From: Thermohalobaculum sp039187815
GTDB taxonomy: Bacteria; Pseudomonadota; Alphaproteobacteria; Rhodobacterales; Rhodobacteraceae
Direction of reading: 5' to 3'
Assembly: GCA_039187815.1 (NCBI GenBank)
Contig: JBCCZI010000034.1
Coordinates: 1 to 34,603, forward strand
DNA length: 34,603 nt
Below the pieces are notes generated by a model. It was not told where the DNA came from and made no database searches. It saw only the letters and a program-made list of their open reading frames with translations. The stretch's first letter is position 1. Each line of letters starts with the position of its first letter. Below, piece after piece: positions 32,866 to 34,603 of the stretch. The position numbers were made by a program, and so were the translations under genes.

Positions 32866-33518
32866 GGGTTCAGCCGCTGCACCGTCCATGCCGTGCCGTC
32901 GACCCCGTCACGGCGCCAACGGAAACGGTCATGGAGCCGAAAATCGCCATCCGCCCAGAACTCGATCTCGACCGGGCGCACGCGGAATCCGCCCCAATGC
33001 GGAGGACGGGGCGGATTGATCGGGTAGATCGCCGCGAATTTTGCCACCTCGGCGATCAAGGTCCCGCGGCTGTCGAGCGGGCGGGACTGTGCGCTAGCCC
33101 ATGCGCCGAGCCGGCTCTTATAGGCCCGGCTGTCGTAATAGATATCGGCCTGATCGGGGCCAACCCGTTCAACCTTACCGCGCACCCGCAGCTGACGGCG
33201 GAGCGACTTCCAATGCAGCACCATGGCAGCCCGCGGTGTGGCAGACAGCTCCTCGCCCTTCGCGCTCTCGAGATTGGTGAAGAAGACGAAACCGCCGGTC
33301 ACGGGGTCGGGCTCGACCTCCTTCAAAAGCACCATGCGCACATTCGGCAACCCGTCGGGGTCGATCGTCGAGAGGGCAACCGCCCCAGGATCGTTCAGTT
33401 CGGTTTGTTCAGCCTCAGCCAGCCAGGCCCGCGCCAGAGCAAAGGGGTCGTCGCCGGCAAACTTGCCGGTGCGCGTCTCGGATTCGGAGATGGTGAGGGT
33501 CGCATCGGTCACGGTCAT
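32862..33518 (-). CDS. pdxH: Pyridoxamine 5'-phosphate oxidase
   Basis: PdxH is an FMN enzyme that oxidises pyridoxine or pyridoxamine 5'-phosphate to pyridoxal 5'-phosphate, the cofactor needed by both cysteine desulfurases in this window. The 218-residue protein has the family segments NVRMVLLKEV, FFTNLESAKGEEL, VLHWKSLRRQLRVRGKVER, SRLGAWASAQSRPL and the C-terminal WRRDGVDGTAWTVQRLNP. The start at 33518 follows AAAGGCG. It is divergent from fabI and is followed by the GST-like gene with a GTGA overlap. Confidence 0.95.
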   Translation of the reverse strand: MTVTDATLTISESETRTGKFAGDDPFALARAWLAEAEQTELNDPGAVALSTIDPDGLPNVRMVLLKEVEPDPVTGGFVFFTNLESAKGEELSATPRAAMVLHWKSLRRQLRVRGKVERVGPDQADIYYDSRAYKSRLGAWASAQSRPLDSRGTLIAEVAKFAAIYPINPPRPPHWGGFRVRPVEIEFWADGDFRLHDRFRWRRDGVDGTAWTVQRLNP

Positions 33519-33830
33519 CGCTGGCGCCTTTCTTTGCTCGCGCAAGACGTTAGTGCGTTGGGCGCGGGGCGCAATCCCCCGGACGATCCGCCGCGCCTGG
33601 ACCTGTCCCGTCAATGCCGTTGGGCTGCAGTTCGCGCCCGCCATGGGCTGCGGGTCGCGTGCACATCTCTTTGGCCCAGGGACGGTGGATCCGGGGCAGG
33701 CCCGCACCGCGCACCTGCAGAAACGCGCGAGCACCACGGGGATTTGTCGGTCGAGCCCGCACTTGAGCGCGCCTCGATTTTGCCCTAAAGCGCCAGTGGC
33801 CATGCGGGTACCAGCGGGAGGGGGCGAGCG
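33519..33830. other. 312-bp intergenic region between pdxH and fabI
   Basis: This divergent spacer is GC-rich. No convincing gene is visible in it; a 50-codon plus-strand frame near 33613 and a 70-codon minus-strand frame at 33550-33762 have Arg/Pro/Ala-rich, shadow-like composition. It should contain the promoters of pdxH and fabI. I see no cold-shock gene here. Confidence 0.5.
33763..33790 (+). promoter_or_regulatory. Weak promoter candidate for fabI
   Basis: TTGAGC (33763-33768) and CTAAAG (33785-33790) are 16 bp apart and about 40 bp upstream of the fabI start. The match to TTGACA/TATAAT is partial, in one of the few AT-leaning parts of the spacer. Confidence 0.25.
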
Positions 33831-34603
33831 ATGACCGGCGGATTGATGGCGGGCAAGCGCGGTCTCATCATGGGGGTGGCCAATGACAAATCCATTGCCT
33901 GGGCGATCGCGGCGGCAGCCCATACCTCGGGCGCCGAGCTGGCTTTCACCTATCAGGGCGACGCGCTGAAGAAGCGGGTCGGTCCCCTGGCGGCCTCGGT
34001 CGGGTCGGACATCGTCTTGCCCTGCGATGTTACGGATGACGCGGCACTTGACGCGACCTTTGCGGCGGTGGCCGAGCGCTGGGGGCGGCTCGATTTCGTG
34101 CTCCACGCGATCGCCTATGCGGACAAGGCCGAGTTGAAGGGCCGCTATGTGGACACGAGTGCGGAGAACTTTCAGACCTCGCTGGCAATCTCGTGCTATT
34201 CGTTCACGGCCATTGCGCGGCGGGCTGAGCCGTTGATGGACGCTGGCGGGAGCCTGCTGACGCTCACCTATTACGGAGCCGAGAAGGTCATGCCTCACTA
34301 CAATGTGATGGGCGTGGCAAAGGCCGCACTCGAGGCATCGGTTCGGTATCTCGCCGCGGATCTCGGGCCCAAGGGCATCCGGGTGAACGCGATGTCTGCG
34401 GGCCCCATCAAGACGCTTGCCGCCTCGGGCATCGGTGACTTCCGCTATATCCTGAAATGGAACGAGCTGAACACGCCAATGCGGCGTAATGTGACCCGCG
34501 ATGACGTGGGCAAGGCCGGGCTCTATCTGGTCTCGGATCTGTCCTCGGGTGTCACCGGGGAGTGCCACCATGTCGACTGCGGCTATCATGTGGTCGGCAT
34601 GAA
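33831..34603 (+). CDS. fabI: Enoyl-ACP reductase [NADH] FabI (3' end cut by window)
   Basis: FabI reduces enoyl-ACP in the last step of each fatty-acid elongation cycle. The visible 257 codons begin MTGGLMAGKRG. GLIMGVANDKSIAWAIA is the NADH-binding signature of the FabI branch of the SDR superfamily. The catalytic set is visible at Tyr147 or Tyr148 (TYYGAEK) and Tyr157-x6-Lys164 (YNVMGVAK), and SAGPIKTLAASGI is the substrate-loop region. The start at 33831 follows GCGGGAGGGGGCG. A full-length protein of about 265-275 residues would end just outside the window. Confidence 0.96.
   Translation, partial: MTGGLMAGKRGLIMGVANDKSIAWAIAAAAHTSGAELAFTYQGDALKKRVGPLAASVGSDIVLPCDVTDDAALDATFAAVAERWGRLDFVLHAIAYADKAELKGRYVDTSAENFQTSLAISCYSFTAIARRAEPLMDAGGSLLTLTYYGAEKVMPHYNVMGVAKAALEASVRYLAADLGPKGIRVNAMSAGPIKTLAASGIGDFRYILKWNELNTPMRRNVTRDDVGKAGLYLVSDLSSGVTGECHHVDCGYHVVGM

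Noticed and set aside
33550..33762. 70-codon minus-strand frame in the pdxH-fabI spacer
   Set aside because: Arg/Pro/Gly-rich composition with no ribosome site; looks like GC-driven open frame.

Overview
The window is GC-rich and densely coded, with short intergenic gaps, frequent ATGA/GTGA start-stop overlaps and many long antisense open frames that are only GC shadows. Gene content and order suggest a chromosomal segment of an alphaproteobacterium, most likely Rhodobacterales/Rhodobacteraceae. The pointers are an IscR-led suf cluster with two cysteine desulfurases, tyrS beside anmK, a pdxH-fabI neighbourhood, and an Irr/ICE-type palindrome at the suf promoter. I see no rRNA, tRNA, CRISPR array, insertion sequence or phage module.

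Layout. (1) 1-2255, minus strand: thiC under a TPP riboswitch, with a possible 40-codon gene upstream. (2) 2345-4808: an Asp/Glu racemase-family gene divergent from an acyl-CoA synthetase gene. The 142-bp space between them holds a 17-bp inverted repeat whose 15-nt loop is exactly a G-quadruplex motif, followed by a second perfect hairpin. (3) 4811-8764: a YbbA/YbbP-type ABC exporter (ATPase plus FtsX-like permease) divergent from a TesA-type esterase; the two start codons share CATG. (4) 8774-11333: tyrS divergent from anmK, which carries a fourfold 12-bp tandem repeat at its 5' end. (5) 11360-12010: an alpha/beta hydrolase divergent from the suf cluster.

(6) 12205-23429 is the core of the window, an Fe-S cluster assembly operon: iscR, cysteine desulfurase (IscS/NifS type), sufB, six accessory genes (two small membrane proteins, a coiled-coil protein, a cupin, a YbjQ/UPF0145 protein and a low-complexity protein), sufC, sufD, three Yip1-like membrane proteins and sufS. 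Together these should supply persulfide sulfur (the two desulfurases) and the SufBCD scaffold, with IscR as sensor. No sufA, sufE or sufT is visible. A 17-bp ICE-like palindrome sits on the likely iscR promoter, and a second copy with the identical 13-bp core lies inside the desulfurase gene, written with a run of rare codons. (7) 23596-24143: two 64-residue paralogous proteins of unknown role.

(8) 24156-29798: a penicillin-acylase-family Ntn hydrolase, a beta-hydroxyacid dehydrogenase, a BCS1-like AAA ATPase and a nu-class-like GST. (9) 29916-34603: an AEC transporter, then a minus-strand group of pdxH, a GST-like protein, an SDR and a hypothetical protein, and finally fabI on the plus strand, cut by the window end.

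The best candidates for undescribed biology are the G-quadruplex-in-a-loop hairpin (3082-3130), the intragenic ICE-like site (13493-13509), the twin 64-aa proteins with their repeated upstream elements, and the accessory genes embedded in the suf cluster.
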